Part shown: in pieces, positions 24,345 through 32,334 of the stretch
Position numbering within the stretch: position 1 is the stretch's first letter
Layout: every line of letters starts with the position of its first letter
Program-made: the position numbers and the translations under genes
The notes under the pieces: generated by a model
Told to the model about the DNA's origin: nothing
Database searches by the model: none
What the model saw: only the letters and a program-made list of their open reading frames with translations
DNA from: Sphaerisporangium cinnabarinum
GTDB taxonomy: Bacteria; Actinomycetota; Actinomycetes; Actinomycetales; Cellulomonadaceae
Assembly (NCBI GenBank): GCA_003052455.1
Contig: QAPD01000049.1
Location: 1 to 45,345 of the forward strand
DNA: 45,345 bases
Direction of reading: 5' to 3'

Positions 24345-24965
24345 GTGACGGAGCTGACCCTGGACGACGACGCCAAGCGCCGTGTGCTGCGCGCCAACCT
24401 CACGTACGCCGCGGTCCTCGTGCCGATCCTCGGGCTGACGGCGCTCTCCCTGGGGATCAGCACGCGCAATCTCGCCCTCGCGCTGGGCTACGCGTGCGTC
24501 GTGCTCGCGATGATCCCGCTGACGTACGTGCTCGCGCGCCGGTTCACCGACCGCTCCCGCGTCACGTTCGGCGACGGGTCCGTGACGGTCCAGGGGTGGG
24601 GCCGGCCGCGGCGGTTCACGGTCGCCGAGATCGAGCGCGTCGTCACGGTCGACAGCATGGGGTTCGGGGGCACGACGCCGACGCACCACCTCATCGTCGT
24701 GGGGCCGACGAAGCGCCTGGCCCTGCTCGTCGGGCAGATGTGGGACCGCGACCAGCTCTCGGCCCTCGCGCTCGACCTCGCGCACCGCGGCGTCCCGCTC
24801 AACCCGATCCACCAGCCGATCACGCCCGTGCAGCTGCGGGCGATGGACCCGCGGCTCGTGCCGTGGCGTCAGGCGCACCCGGTCGCGCTGGGCCTGCTCG
24901 TCGGGCTCGGGGTGCTGCTGTTCTTCCTGGTCGCGTTCGTCGTCATGGTCGCGCTCATCGTCTGA
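24345..24965 (+). CDS. Hypothetical membrane protein with PH-like domain
   Basis: A 206-residue protein with two N-terminal helices (about residues 18-60), a soluble beta-rich part (about 65-130: RVTFGDGSVTVQGWGRPRRFTVAEIERVVTV) resembling bacterial PH-like domains, and a C-terminal helix (about 180-206). The start could be GTG 24345 or ATG 24336; I prefer 24345 because GACGAT lies seven bases before it, as in the other leaderless genes here. The last 11 bp overlap the convergent siderophore-interacting protein gene. Function is unknown. Confidence 0.72.
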   Translation: MTELTLDDDAKRRVLRANLTYAAVLVPILGLTALSLGISTRNLALALGYACVVLAMIPLTYVLARRFTDRSRVTFGDGSVTVQGWGRPRRFTVAEIERVVTVDSMGFGGTTPTHHLIVVGPTKRLALLVGQMWDRDQLSALALDLAHRGVPLNPIHQPITPVQLRAMDPRLVPWRQAHPVALGLLVGLGVLLFFLVAFVVMVALIV

Positions 24966-25869
24966 CCGCCGCGTCCGGCCGGGCGCGGTCGTGCCAGTAG
25001 CCCTGCGCGTGCACGCGCGACCGCGCCACGCCCGCCGCCACGAGCTCGGCCCGGACGCGCGCGACCGTGGCGCTCTCCGTCGCGCACCACGCGTAGAACC
25101 CGTCGCCCGCAGAGGCAGCGGACCGGCCGTGCTCCGCCACCCAGTCGCGGACGGCGCCCAGCACCGCCCGCTCGGCGCCGCGGCGTCGCGCGCGGGGCAC
25201 GTGCTCGACGCGCACGGTCGCGGGCACGTCCCCGAGCGGGGCGTCCGCCGGGTCGTCAGCCTCGACGAGCGCGTGCGCCCGGACGTCGGGGCCGAGGCTC
25301 GCGAGGATCCCGCGCACCGCGGGCGCGGACGTCTCGTCCGCGACGAGGAGCACGTGCCCGACGGCGGGCCCCGGGTCCCACTGCGTGCCGTGGTCGGTCA
25401 CGCCGAACCGCGCGTGCGGCGCGGACAGCAGGACGCGGTCCCCGACCGCCGCCCGCCGCGCCCAGGCGCTCGCCGGGCCCGCGGGCTCGTGCAGGTACAG
25501 GTCGAGGTCGACCTCGGCGACCTCCGGACGCACGGCCACGGGCGTGTACGAGCGCATGACGGGTCGCACGTCGTCGTCGAGCGCGGACCACTCGCGGCGC
25601 CACGTGCTCTCGTCCGCGAGGCGCGCCCGGCGCGCGAGACGGTCCGTGCCCGGACCCGGGAGCAGGATCTTCACGCGCTGGTCGAGCCCGACGTCGGCGC
25701 ACCCGGCCAGGTCCGGCCCGGCGAGCGTCACGCGCGCGAGGCGCGGGCCGACGTCGTGCACGCGGGCGACCGTCGTCGGGAAGAGCACGTTGGGCGACCG
25801 GTGGAACCGGCACCCGGCCGGGCCCCCGGCCGTCGCCGGGGGCCCGGCCGCCCCGTCAGGAGCCGGCAC
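24955..25869 (-). CDS. Siderophore-interacting protein (FAD-dependent ferric reductase)
   Basis: Cytosolic flavoprotein of 304 residues that probably reduces ferric siderophores to release iron. The N-terminal beta-barrel contains the FAD-binding motif RSYTPV, with DLDLYLHEPAGPASAWA after it. The C-terminal NAD(P)H-binding part has HVLLVADETSAPAVRGIL and GFYAWCATESATVARVR, typical of the SIP family. GTG 25869 overlaps the end of the siderophore-binding lipoprotein gene by 14 bp with AGGA just upstream, so the two form a tight operon. Iron control through the box at 26843-26861 would include this gene. Confidence 0.92.
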   Translation of the reverse strand: MPAPDGAAGPPATAGGPAGCRFHRSPNVLFPTTVARVHDVGPRLARVTLAGPDLAGCADVGLDQRVKILLPGPGTDRLARRARLADESTWRREWSALDDDVRPVMRSYTPVAVRPEVAEVDLDLYLHEPAGPASAWARRAAVGDRVLLSAPHARFGVTDHGTQWDPGPAVGHVLLVADETSAPAVRGILASLGPDVRAHALVEADDPADAPLGDVPATVRVEHVPRARRRGAERAVLGAVRDWVAEHGRSAASAGDGFYAWCATESATVARVRAELVAAGVARSRVHAQGYWHDRARPDAAVRR

Positions 25870-26821
25870 GGTCCTGCAGGAAGCGCTCGACGTCGTCGAG
25901 CACGGCCTGCCCGCCGAGCGGCCCCACGCCGCTGATCCAGTACGACTGGTCCACGACGCGCACGTCGGGGAACGACGCGGCGTTGAGCGGGATCTCCGCG
26001 GGGATCGCGGACGCGTCGTCGGGGTCGGCGGCCGAGACGAGCACGAGGTCGGCGGCGGCCTCGGTCACGCGCTCCGGGGACAGGTCGACGGAGATGTCCT
26101 CGCCCCACTCCTGCGCCGGCGTCGTGAACCCGACGCACTCGAGCGTGCTGCCCGCGAACGACCGCGGCCCGTACGCGGACACGATGCCGTCGCGCGGGCG
26201 CAGGAGCTGCGCCGTCCCGGAGACGTCGTGGTCCTCCTGGAGCTGGGCGCACCGGGCGTCGTAGGCGTCGAGCAGGGCCTGGGCGTCCGCCTCGCGGCCG
26301 AGCGCGCGGCCGACGAGCAGCACATTCTCCTGCCACGGGTCGGTCTGGGTCGCCATGAAGACGGTCGGCGCGACGCTCGCGAGCTGGTCGTACAGGTCGG
26401 AGTGGCGCGACTCCGTGCCGAGGATGAGGTCCGGCTCGAGCGCCGCGATGGCCTCGAGGTTCGGCTCGGGGACGGTCCCGACGACCTCGATCGCCTGCGC
26501 CTCCTCGCCGAGGTACGCGGGCACGCCCGCCTCGACGCTCAGCACGGCGGCGCCCACGGGGACGACGCCGAGCGCGACGGCGGTGTCCGTCTCGACGGGC
26601 TCGAGCGTCACGACACGCTGCGGCGCCGCGTCGAGCTCGGCGGTCCCCCGCGCGTGCTCGACGGCGTATCCCGCCGCGGTGTCGTCCGGCGCCGGCGCAC
26701 CGGTCGCCGCGGGCTCGGGGTCGGACGAGCACGCCGCGAGGAGGGTGGCGGCGAGCACGAGGGCGGTGGTGGTGACGCTGCGGCGCACGCGCGGGCTCGA
26801 CGTGGTCCGGGAGATCGGCAC
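25856..26821 (-). CDS. Iron-siderophore ABC transporter substrate-binding lipoprotein
   Basis: Periplasmic-type binding lipoprotein of 321 residues (FecB/FepB fold). The signal ends in LLAACS with Cys31 as the lipid site. The domain starts about residue 66 (QRVVTLEPVETDTAVALGVVPVGA) and shows NLEAIAALEPDLILGT and a C-terminal helix pairing expected for the fold. GTG 26821 has AAGGA eight bases upstream. No permease or ATPase gene is next to it, so it must work with a transporter encoded elsewhere. It is followed by the siderophore reductase gene and preceded by an iron box, so expression under iron limitation is likely. Confidence 0.93.
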   Translation of the reverse strand: MPISRTTSSPRVRRSVTTTALVLAATLLAACSSDPEPAATGAPAPDDTAAGYAVEHARGTAELDAAPQRVVTLEPVETDTAVALGVVPVGAAVLSVEAGVPAYLGEEAQAIEVVGTVPEPNLEAIAALEPDLILGTESRHSDLYDQLASVAPTVFMATQTDPWQENVLLVGRALGREADAQALLDAYDARCAQLQEDHDVSGTAQLLRPRDGIVSAYGPRSFAGSTLECVGFTTPAQEWGEDISVDLSPERVTEAAADLVLVSAADPDDASAIPAEIPLNAASFPDVRVVDQSYWISGVGPLGGQAVLDDVERFLQDRAGS

Positions 26822-26842
26822 AGGAGGTTCCTTCGTCGTGGG

Positions 26843-26861
26843 ATAGGACTGCCTTACCTTA
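26843..26861. promoter_or_regulatory. DtxR/IdeR-type iron box
   Basis: ATAGGACTGCCTTACCTTA fits the 19-bp DtxR/IdeR consensus (TWAGGTTAGSCTAACCTWA) at about 13-14 positions. It sits 22 bp before the siderophore-binding lipoprotein gene and would repress it when iron is plentiful. Confidence 0.65.
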
Positions 26862-26895
26862 CCTGGCTGCCCGGGGTGGGTGCCGCCGCGCTGGA

Positions 26896-26907
26896 TACGA
26901 TCACTGC
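26896..26907 (+). promoter_or_regulatory. -10 element for a leaderless lytS transcript
   Basis: TACGAT (26896-26901) plus six bases, then the ATG. Confidence 0.55.
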
Positions 26908-28080
26908 ATGTCCGGGCCCGTGTTCGCCGGCGCCGCCGCCGGTCTCGTCGTGGGCGTCCTGCTCACCCTCGGGCTCGTGCTCGCCTGGCGGCTCGCGCGC
27001 GGGTCGCGCGAGCTCGGGAGCGACTCCGACCGGGCGACGTTCCGCACCCTCCACCTCGCGTCGCGCGCCGCGACGCACCTGCGCGACGGCCTCGACGGCG
27101 ACGACGTCGGCCGCGCGGCGCGCTCCCTGCGCCAGCTCCTCGGCGCCGACGCGCTCGCCGTCGTCACGGCCGACGGCGCGGTCGCCCTCGACGGGAGCTC
27201 GACGCTCGAGCCGGACGCGCGACGCGTCGCCGAGCGCGTCCTCGCGACGGGAAGGCGCCACGTCGAGAGCGGCGACGTCGAGGACGCCGTCGGGGCGCCC
27301 GTCGTGGCGGGCGGGCGCGTCGCCGGGGTCGTCGTCGCGTTCGCCGACACCGTGCGGCCGCCGCTCGTGCGCGCGACGGGCGAGGTGGCGCAGTGGTGCG
27401 CGGCGCAGCTCGAGCTCGCCGAGCTGGAGGCGTCGCGCACGGCGCTCGCCCAGGCCGAGCTCCGCGCGCTGCGCGCCCAGATCAGCCCGCACTTCGTCTA
27501 CAACGCGCTCGGCGCCATCGCGTCGTTCATCAGCACCGACCCCGAGCGGGCGCGCGACCTCGTGCTCGACTTCGCCGACTTCACGCGCTACTCGTTCCGC
27601 GGGCGCGGCGACTTCACGACCCTCGCCGACGAGCTGCGCTCGATCCACTCCTACGTCGAGCTCGAGCGCGCCCGGTTCGGCGAGCGCCTCGCCGTCACCC
27701 TGCAGATCGCGCCGGAGTCGCTGACGGCGGTCATCCCCTTCCTCTCCGTGCAGCCGCTCGTCGAGAACGCCGTGCGCCACGGCCTGGAGCCGCGCGAGCA
27801 CGGCGGCACGATCGTCATCACCGCGCGCGACGAGGGCACCCAGACGGAGATCACGGTCGAGGACGACGGCGTCGGCATGGACCCGGCCGTCGTGCGCGAG
27901 CTCCTCACGTCGCGCGACACGACGCACGTGGGCCTGCGCAACGTCGACACGCGCGTGCGCCAGCTCTACGGCGACGACCACGCGCTCGACATCGAGACCG
28001 CGCCCGGCTCGGGCACGCTCGTGCGCCTGCGCGTCCCGCGGTCGCAGCCGCTGCACGAGACGGAGGTGAGCGTGCCGTGA
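26908..28080 (+). CDS. LytS/YehU-type sensor histidine kinase
   Basis: Membrane-bound sensor kinase of 390 residues. A single N-terminal helix (about 5-30), a GAF-like sensor region (about 45-165), a coiled linker, the His_kinase domain with QISPHFVYN (phospho-acceptor His195), and an ATPase domain with VQPLVENAVRHG (Asn287) and EDDGVGM are seen. It lacks the multi-helix 5TM-LYT sensor of E. coli BtsS and YpdA, so the signal is probably sensed in the cytosol or indirectly. Leaderless ATG. First of four genes joined by GTGA overlaps: kinase, LytTR regulator, DUF485-like protein, solute symporter. This suggests a carboxylate-sensing uptake circuit. Confidence 0.92.
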   Translation: MSGPVFAGAAAGLVVGVLLTLGLVLAWRLARGSRELGSDSDRATFRTLHLASRAATHLRDGLDGDDVGRAARSLRQLLGADALAVVTADGAVALDGSSTLEPDARRVAERVLATGRRHVESGDVEDAVGAPVVAGGRVAGVVVAFADTVRPPLVRATGEVAQWCAAQLELAELEASRTALAQAELRALRAQISPHFVYNALGAIASFISTDPERARDLVLDFADFTRYSFRGRGDFTTLADELRSIHSYVELERARFGERLAVTLQIAPESLTAVIPFLSVQPLVENAVRHGLEPREHGGTIVITARDEGTQTEITVEDDGVGMDPAVVRELLTSRDTTHVGLRNVDTRVRQLYGDDHALDIETAPGSGTLVRLRVPRSQPLHETEVSVP

Positions 28081-28949
28081 CCGCCCCGGACCCGGCCCCG
28101 GCCGGCGGCGTCCCCGACGGGGCGAGGGACGCCGTCGGGCTGGACGTGCTCGTCGCCGACGACGAGCGGCCCGTGCTCGACGAGCTCGTGGCCCTGCTGC
28201 GCCGTGACCCGCGCGTGCGCACCGTGCGCGGGGTCGCGAGCGGCTCCGAGGCGCTGCGCGAGCTCTCGTCGCGCACGGTGGACGCCGCGTTCCTCGACAT
28301 CCACATGCCGGGCCTGACCGGCCTCGACCTCGCCCGCGCGCTCTCCCGGTTCGCCGACCGCCCGGCGGTCGTGTTCGTCACCGCCGACGAGGCGCGCGCG
28401 CTGGAGGCGTTCGACGTCGAGGCCGTCGACTACGTGCTCAAGCCCGTGCGGCGCGAGCGGCTCGCGCGCGCCGTCGACCGCGTCGTCGAGCGGGTCGCGG
28501 AGCGCACCGCGGCGGGGCGCGCCCCCGCGACCGACGCGGCGGCACCGCCCGCGAGCGCCGCCGCTCCCCCGCCGGCGGCCGACGGCCCGGTGGGAGGCGC
28601 CGCACCGGCCGACGAGACGCTCGTCGTGACGGTCGGCACGACGACGCGGCTCGTCCGGCGCAGCGCGGTGCGGTGGGTGCAGGCGCAGGGCGACTACTCC
28701 CGGCTCGTCACGGACACCGAGCAGTTCCTCGTGCGCGAGCCGCTCTCCGACCTCGAGGAGCGGTGGGCGCCCGCGGGGTTCCTGCGCGTGCACCGGTCGT
28801 ACCTCGTGGACCGCGCGGCCGTGACCGCGGCGCGGTTCGGCGGGGCGCAGCCCGCGCTCGTCGTCGCCGGGCACGAGGTCCCGGTGAGCCGCCGCATGGT
28901 GCCCGCGGTCCGCGAGGCGCTCCTCGGGCCGCACCGGGGCGCGCCGTGA
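28077..28949 (+). CDS. LytTR-family response regulator
   Basis: DNA-binding response regulator of 290 residues. The receiver domain (about 22-140) has VLVADDE, the phospho-acceptor Asp74 in FLDIHMPG, a conserved Thr/Ala in FVTADEA and Lys in DYVLKPV. A Pro/Ala linker leads to a LytTR domain (about 183-285: VRWVQAQGDYSRLVTD, FLRVHRSYLVD). Cognate of the LytS kinase encoded just upstream (GTGA overlap). LytTR proteins bind direct repeats about 21 bp apart; the repeat before cstA at 19425-19461 has exactly this geometry. In E. coli, BtsSR controls the CstA-family pyruvate transporter btsT, so cstA and the symporter downstream are the likely targets. Confidence 0.94.
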   Translation: MTAPDPAPAGGVPDGARDAVGLDVLVADDERPVLDELVALLRRDPRVRTVRGVASGSEALRELSSRTVDAAFLDIHMPGLTGLDLARALSRFADRPAVVFVTADEARALEAFDVEAVDYVLKPVRRERLARAVDRVVERVAERTAAGRAPATDAAAPPASAAAPPPAADGPVGGAAPADETLVVTVGTTTRLVRRSAVRWVQAQGDYSRLVTDTEQFLVREPLSDLEERWAPAGFLRVHRSYLVDRAAVTAARFGGAQPALVVAGHEVPVSRRMVPAVREALLGPHRGAP

Positions 28950-29401
28950 CGGGCACCGACCCGCGCCGCGACGCACGCGTGCGCGTCCGGTCCACGGACG
29001 TCCCCGCCACGAGCCGGGGCCCCGGCGAGGACGGGTCCCCGGGGGGCGGGGCGGCGTCGGGCACGGCGCGGACCGGCGAGCCGGACGACGCCGCGACCGC
29101 CTACACGCGCGGGCTCGTCCGGGCCCAGCTCCGGCTCGGGCTGGCGTGCGTGGCGTCGTTCCTCGCCGTCGTCACGCTGCTCACGGTGACGATGAGCGGC
29201 GTGCCCGCGCTGGACGACGTCGTGGTGCTCGGCGTGCCGCTGCCGTGGCTCGTGCACGCGTACGGCTTCTACCCCGTGATCGTCGCGTTCGCGGTCGTCT
29301 TCGCGGTCGCGGCGGCGCGCAACGAGCGCCGGTACCGCGCGCTCGCCGAGGGCGCGGGAGCGCCCGACGAGCCCGGCCCCGACGACGGCGGTGCGCCGTG
29401 A
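28946..29401 (+). CDS. Small membrane protein, DUF485-like symporter partner
   Basis: A 151-residue protein: a polar Gly/Asp-rich N-terminus (about 1-60) and two helices (about 65-88 and 107-127) with PLPWLVHAYGFYPVIVAFAVVFAVAAARNERRYR. Size, position and helix pattern match the DUF485/YjcH-type proteins found directly before acetate or pyruvate symporters (as in yjcH-actP). GTG 28946 and the stop both overlap the neighbours as GTGA. Its role is presumably to assist the symporter; sequence evidence for DUF485 proper is moderate. Confidence 0.78.
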   Translation: MTGTDPRRDARVRVRSTDVPATSRGPGEDGSPGGGAASGTARTGEPDDAATAYTRGLVRAQLRLGLACVASFLAVVTLLTVTMSGVPALDDVVVLGVPLPWLVHAYGFYPVIVAFAVVFAVAAARNERRYRALAEGAGAPDEPGPDDGGAP

Positions 29402-30921
29402 CCAGCGCGCTGCCCCTCGTCGCGATCGCGCTGCTCCTGCTCGCGACCGGTCTCATCGGGTTCTACGGCCTGCGGATCTCGCGCACCACGAGCGACTTCT
29501 TCGTCGCGTCGCGCACCGTGCGGCCGGTCTGGAACGCGTCGGCGATCAGCGGCGAGTACCTGTCCGCGGGCACGTTCCTCGGGCTCTCGGGCCTCGTGCT
29601 GCTGTCCGGCGCGGAGGCGTTCTGGTTCCCCGTGGGGTACGCGGCGGGCTACCTGCTCGTCCTGCTGTTCGTCGCGGGCCCCCTGCGGCGCAGCGGCGCG
29701 TACACGATCCCCGACTTCGTGCACGCCCGGCTCGACTCCGTGGTCGCGCGCCGCGTGACGAGCGTGCTCGTGCTCGTCATCGGGTGGCTCTACGTGGTGC
29801 CGCAGCTCCACGGGGCGGCGCTCGTCATCACGAGCGTGGCCCCGGTGCCGCCGTGGGTCGGCTCGGTGGGGATCGCGGTCGTGGTGAGCGCCGTCGTCGC
29901 CGCGGGCGGGATGCGCTCCATCACGTTCGTCCAGGCGTTCCAGTTCTGGGTCAAGCTCACCGCCCTCGCGGTGCCGCTCGTCGTCGTGCTCATGGCGCTC
30001 GGCGGGGCGTTCGAGCCCGGCGGCGGCGTCGTCACGTTCGACCCCGCCGCCGTGTTCCCCCACGAGGCCGGGCCGGGCGGCCTCGACGCCTACGCGACCG
30101 TCTCGCTCCTGCTCGCCCTGCTGCTCGGCACGACCGGCCTGCCGCACGTCCTCGTGCGCTTCTACACCTCGCCCGACGGCGGCTCGGCCCGCCGCACGAC
30201 CGTCGTCGTGCTCGTCATGATCAGCGTGTTCTACATAGTGTCGAGCACGCTCGGGCTCGTGGCGCGGGTCGTCGCGCCCGACCTCGCGGCGCCCGGCGTC
30301 GCGGACACCGTCGTCCTCACGCTGCCGACCCGCCTCGTGCCCGGGCTCGGCGGCGAGCTGTTGGCCGCGCTCGTCGTCGCCGGGGCGTTCGCCGCGTTCC
30401 TCGGGACGTCGTCCGGGCTCGTGGTAGCGCTGGCGGGCGTCGTGAGCCAGGACCTGTTCGGCGGCACCGTGCGGTCCTTCCGGTGGTCGGCGGTCGCGTG
30501 CACGCTCATCCCGCTCGCGTTCGCGCTCGTCACCATCCCGCAGGGCCTCGTGACGAGCGTCGGGACGGTGTTCGTCTTCGCCGCGTCCGCCTTGTCCCCC
30601 GTCATCCTGCTCGGCGTCTGGTGGCGCGGCCTCACCGCGCGCGGCGCGGTGGCGGGCATGGTCGTGGGGGCCGTCCTGTGCGCGACGGCGCTGCTCGCGT
30701 CGTCCGCGCTCGTCGCCACGGGGTACGGGAGCCCGTCCGGCGACACGGCCGACGGCGTCCCCGGCGTCGTGCGCGCCCTGCTCGCCCAGCCCGCCGCCTG
30801 GACCATCCCGCTCGCGACGGCGACCGTCGTCGTCGTGTCGCTCCTCGACCGGCGCGGCCCGCCGCTGCGCACCGACCGGTTCCTCCGCCGTCTGCACGTG
30901 CCCGAGCGCCGTCGGGCTTGA
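29398..30921 (+). CDS. Sodium:solute symporter (acetate/pyruvate type)
   Basis: SSS-family transporter of 507 residues with about 13 helices, predicted to import a short carboxylate with sodium. It shows SDFFVASRTVRPVWNASAISGEYLSAGTFLG, typical of ActP/MctC-like members, PDFVHARLDS and GTTGLPHVLVRFYTSPDGGSARR in the SSS core, and a basic C-terminus. GTG 29398 overlaps the DUF485-like gene. The whole operon (kinase, regulator, partner, symporter) suggests inducible uptake of a carboxylate sensed by the cell; pyruvate, acetate or propionate are the best guesses. No terminator is obvious; the repeats at 30982-31043 follow. Confidence 0.93.
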   Translation: MTSALPLVAIALLLLATGLIGFYGLRISRTTSDFFVASRTVRPVWNASAISGEYLSAGTFLGLSGLVLLSGAEAFWFPVGYAAGYLLVLLFVAGPLRRSGAYTIPDFVHARLDSVVARRVTSVLVLVIGWLYVVPQLHGAALVITSVAPVPPWVGSVGIAVVVSAVVAAGGMRSITFVQAFQFWVKLTALAVPLVVVLMALGGAFEPGGGVVTFDPAAVFPHEAGPGGLDAYATVSLLLALLLGTTGLPHVLVRFYTSPDGGSARRTTVVVLVMISVFYIVSSTLGLVARVVAPDLAAPGVADTVVLTLPTRLVPGLGGELLAALVVAGAFAAFLGTSSGLVVALAGVVSQDLFGGTVRSFRWSAVACTLIPLAFALVTIPQGLVTSVGTVFVFAASALSPVILLGVWWRGLTARGAVAGMVVGAVLCATALLASSALVATGYGSPSGDTADGVPGVVRALLAQPAAWTIPLATATVVVVSLLDRRGPPLRTDRFLRRLHVPERRRA

Positions 30922-30981
30922 GACCCGGAAGGCCGACGACGACCCGTCGCCACGCTCGGCGTCTGGGACCTCGCTCGAGCA

Positions 30982-31043
30982 CCTGAGATCTGTAGCGGAG
31001 GAAACCTGAGATTCGTCGCGTAGAGAGCCTGCGATCTGTAGCG
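30982..31043. repeat. Three direct repeats with 23-bp period, role unknown
   Basis: CCTGAGATCTGTAGCG (30982-30997), CCTGAGATTCGTCGCG (31005-31020) and CCTGCGATCTGTAGCG (31028-31043) are spaced exactly 23 bp apart, with unrelated 7-base spacers. They lie 60 bp beyond the symporter stop and about 80 bp before the metF promoter. No ORF spans them sensibly. They may be regulator sites, a remnant of an intergenic repeat family, or part of a transcription stop. Confidence 0.8.
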
Positions 31044-31098
31044 CGGGACGTCGGTACGCCTCCGACTGATCCCTCCGCATCTCACCTGGCGGGCGCTC

Positions 31099-31127
31099 TC
31101 GACCGCATGTCGGATGGGTCGTAGGAT
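31099..31127 (+). promoter_or_regulatory. Promoter of the metF riboswitch transcript
   Basis: -35 TCGACC (31099-31104), 17-bp spacer, -10 TAGGAT (31122-31127). A start near 31134 coincides with the first base of the riboswitch. Confidence 0.6.
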
Positions 31128-31133
31128 CGTGGC

Positions 31134-31234
31134 AACCATCCAGAGCGGTCGAGAGTCCTGGCTCGACGACACCGCAGCAACCCGCCGACGGAAGCCTCCC
31201 GAGGACAAAGGTGCTAACGCCAGGGTCGATGGAG
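31134..31234 (+). ncRNA. SAM-I (S-box) riboswitch
   Basis: The leader of metF has the SAM-I core. P1 pairs CCATC (31136-31140) with GATGG (31228-31232), P2 pairs GCGGT (31145-31149) with ACCGC (31171-31175), followed by AGCAACC and the late conserved AAAGGTGCTAA (31207-31217). The 3' strand of P1 runs into GGAG (31231-31234), the ribosome binding site of metF. SAM binding, which stabilises P1, would thus hide the ribosome binding site, which points to control of translation. No terminator hairpin lies between it and metF. Confidence 0.93.
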
Positions 31235-31240
31235 TGACGC

Positions 31241-32302
31241 ATGACCTCAGAGGCACCCTTCGCGCACCGTCCGGGCCGTCCGCGGCCGACGGTGTCGTTC
31301 GAGCTCATGCCCCCGCGGCGACCGGACGCGGCCCCGAAGTTCTGGGAGACGGCACGCCGTCTCGTCGCGACGCACCCCGACTTCGTGTCCGTGACGTACG
31401 GCGCGGCGGGCACCGACCGCGCGACCGCGCGCCAGGTCGTCGGACGGCTGCTCCAGGGCACGCCCGTGCTGCCGATCGCGCACCTCACGTGCGTCGGGGC
31501 GTCGCGCGAGGACGTGGAGTCGGTCATCACCGACTTCCTCGACGAGGGCGTGCGGAGCTTCCTCGCGCTGCGGGGCGACCCGCCGCGCGACCAGCCGGAC
31601 TGGCAGCCCGCGCCCGACGGCGTCCGGTCGTCGACCGAGCTCGTCGCCCTGCTGCGCGAGGTCGAGGCGTCGCGCTGCGCGTCCGACCCGGCCGTCGCGC
31701 TGCGCGGCGCGGCCCGGCCGCTGACGATCGCCGTCGCGACGTTCTGCGACGGCAACCCCGCCGCCGGAACGACCCGCACCCAGGAGGTGCGCCGCCTGTG
31801 GCAGAAGCAGCAGGCCGGCGCGAGCTTCGCGATCACGCAGCTCTTCTACGACGCGTCGTCGTACACCGACTTCGTCGCCGAGGCCCGTGCGGCCGGCGTG
31901 ACGATCCCCATCCTCGCCGGGCTGCTGCCCACGACGGAGCCCGCGCGGCTCCGTCGCGTCGAGGAGCTCACGGGCGTGCGCGCGCCCCAGCACCTGCTGG
32001 ACGCGCTCGACGCCCTGCCCGACCCGGAGGCGCAGCACGCCTACGGGATCGCGTACTCGGTCGACCTCGCGCAGCGCGTCCTCGACGCGGGCACGCCCGG
32101 TCTGCACGTGTACACGTTCAACAAGCACCGCGCCGCTCTTGACCTGCTCGAGGGTGTCCACCTCGGCGGCGGGTCGGGCGGGACCGGGGGCGGCGCCAGC
32201 GCCGCCGCCGCCCCGCTCGTCCCGGACCTGGCCAGCGGGCCGTGGGTCACCGGCACCTCCCTGCCCACGACGAGCGCCGCCACGCACGGCGCGCCCGTCT
32301 GA
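31241..32302 (+). CDS. metF: Methylenetetrahydrofolate reductase
   Basis: FAD-dependent reductase that makes 5-methyltetrahydrofolate, the methyl donor for methionine synthesis by MetE. 353 residues; the TIM-barrel core covers about 15-305, with VSFELMPPR (Glu21 corresponding to the catalytic acid), [35 protein letters not shown] and [10 protein letters not shown]. The C-terminal 45 residues are a Gly/Ala/Pro-rich extension absent from most members. ATG 31241 uses GGAG six bases upstream, which is part of the riboswitch P1 stem. metE follows after 32 bp, so both are likely under SAM control. Confidence 0.96.
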   Translation: MTSEAPFAHRPGRPRPTVSFELMPPRRPDAAPKFWETARRLVATHPDFVSVTYGAAGTDRATARQVVGRLLQGTPVLPIAHLTCVGASREDVESVITDFLDEGVRSFLALRGDPPRDQPDWQPAPDGVRSSTELVALLREVEASRCASDPAVALRGAARPLTIAVATFCDGNPAAGTTRTQEVRRLWQKQQAGASFAITQLFYDASSYTDFVAEARAAGVTIPILAGLLPTTEPARLRRVEELTGVRAPQHLLDALDALPDPEAQHAYGIAYSVDLAQRVLDAGTPGLHVYTFNKHRAALDLLEGVHLGGGSGGTGGGASAAAAPLVPDLASGPWVTGTSLPTTSAATHGAPV

Positions 32303-32334
32303 CCGGTCCTCCGGACCAGCAAGAGGTTTCGATC

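Noticed and set aside
32305-32325. A small hairpin between metF and metE
   Set aside because: A 5-bp stem with a 3-base loop and no tract is too weak for a terminator; it may only reflect local base composition.
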